From NCBI GenBank assembly GCA_038205805.1, contig JBBRBO010000032.1, positions 1-31,338 on the forward strand: a stretch of 31,338 nucleotides of DNA. Reading direction: 5' to 3'. The notes beneath the pieces were generated by a model. It was not told the DNA's origin, searched no databases, and was given only the letters and a program-made list of their open reading frames with translations. Both the position numbers and the translations under genes were made by a program. This document shows positions 31,257 to 31,338 of the stretch, one piece after another. The first letter of the stretch is position 1, and each line of letters begins with the position of its first letter. Source of the DNA: JBBSBY01 sp038205805 (GTDB taxonomy: Bacteria; Desulfobacterota; Desulfomonilia; Desulfomonilales; Desulfomonilaceae).

Positions 31257-31338
31257 ATAAAAACTGCTGCTACTGACCCGTTCGTTTCAGTTGGGCTTTG
31301 AACATGCGCGAATCTAAACCTGAAAGAACTTACGAAGA

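Noticed and set aside
1..31338. tRNA genes, CRISPR arrays, transposases
   Set aside because: No tRNA T-loop context outside coding sequence, no regularly spaced repeats, and no transposase or integrase motifs were seen.

Overview
The window looks like part of the chromosome of an anaerobic, sulfate-reducing (or sulfite-respiring) bacterium of the former Deltaproteobacteria (Desulfobacterota). The evidence is a complete dsrMKJOP operon, an unusually rich set of heterodisulfide-reductase-like (Hdr) genes, and three in-frame TGA codons that are best read as selenocysteine (Sec). No tRNA, rRNA, insertion sequence or CRISPR array was seen. The species cannot be named from the sequence.

Layout. 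(1) 1-2560, plus strand: the 3' part of a class A penicillin-binding protein and a polysaccharide deacetylase, both envelope functions. (2) 2561-5782, plus strand: a NifV-like homocitrate synthase behind a sigma-54 type promoter, followed by a NifA-like sigma-54 activator; no nitrogenase genes are in view. (3) 6010-11710, minus strand: an RsbRD-like sensor gene followed by dsrM, dsrK, dsrJ, dsrO and dsrP, tightly packed and closed by a hairpin. (4) 11711-13214: a 925-base non-coding stretch containing an 18-base palindrome, then a plus-strand VOC-family gene. (5) 13307-14102, minus strand: a cysteine-hydrolase and a small zinc-ribbon protein, with a strongly folded segment upstream. (6) 14335-26463, minus strand: a roughly 12-kb Hdr locus. 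In transcription order it encodes HdrB, a giant HdrA-GltD-HdrA fusion (HdrL type), MvhD with Sec, a HdrD-like protein, HdrA with Sec, a second HdrA-like protein, a second MvhD with Sec, and a FrhB/FdhB-like iron-sulfur protein. A near-consensus sigma-70 promoter lies upstream of hdrB. (7) 26647-31338: a TPR protein, a class I aminotransferase, a coiled-coil lipoprotein and glucokinase.

How the genes work together (inference). DsrMKJOP is the membrane complex that links the menaquinone pool to cytoplasmic reduction of DsrC trisulfide. The Hdr/MvhD proteins have the parts of a soluble flavin-based electron-bifurcating or -confurcating machine: several FAD sites, many [4Fe-4S] clusters, CCG-type disulfide-reductase sites, and an NAD(P)H-binding GltD module. 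Having both in one neighbourhood suggests that NAD(P)H, ferredoxin and thiol/disulfide pools are coupled to sulfite reduction.

The most interesting results are the selenocysteine reading of HdrA and of both MvhD copies, each with a SECIS-like hairpin at the right distance; the insertion of a whole GltD module into a ferredoxin domain of the 1474-residue HdrL; a similar leader element in front of two of the Sec genes; and a 72-base structured element at 14195-14266.
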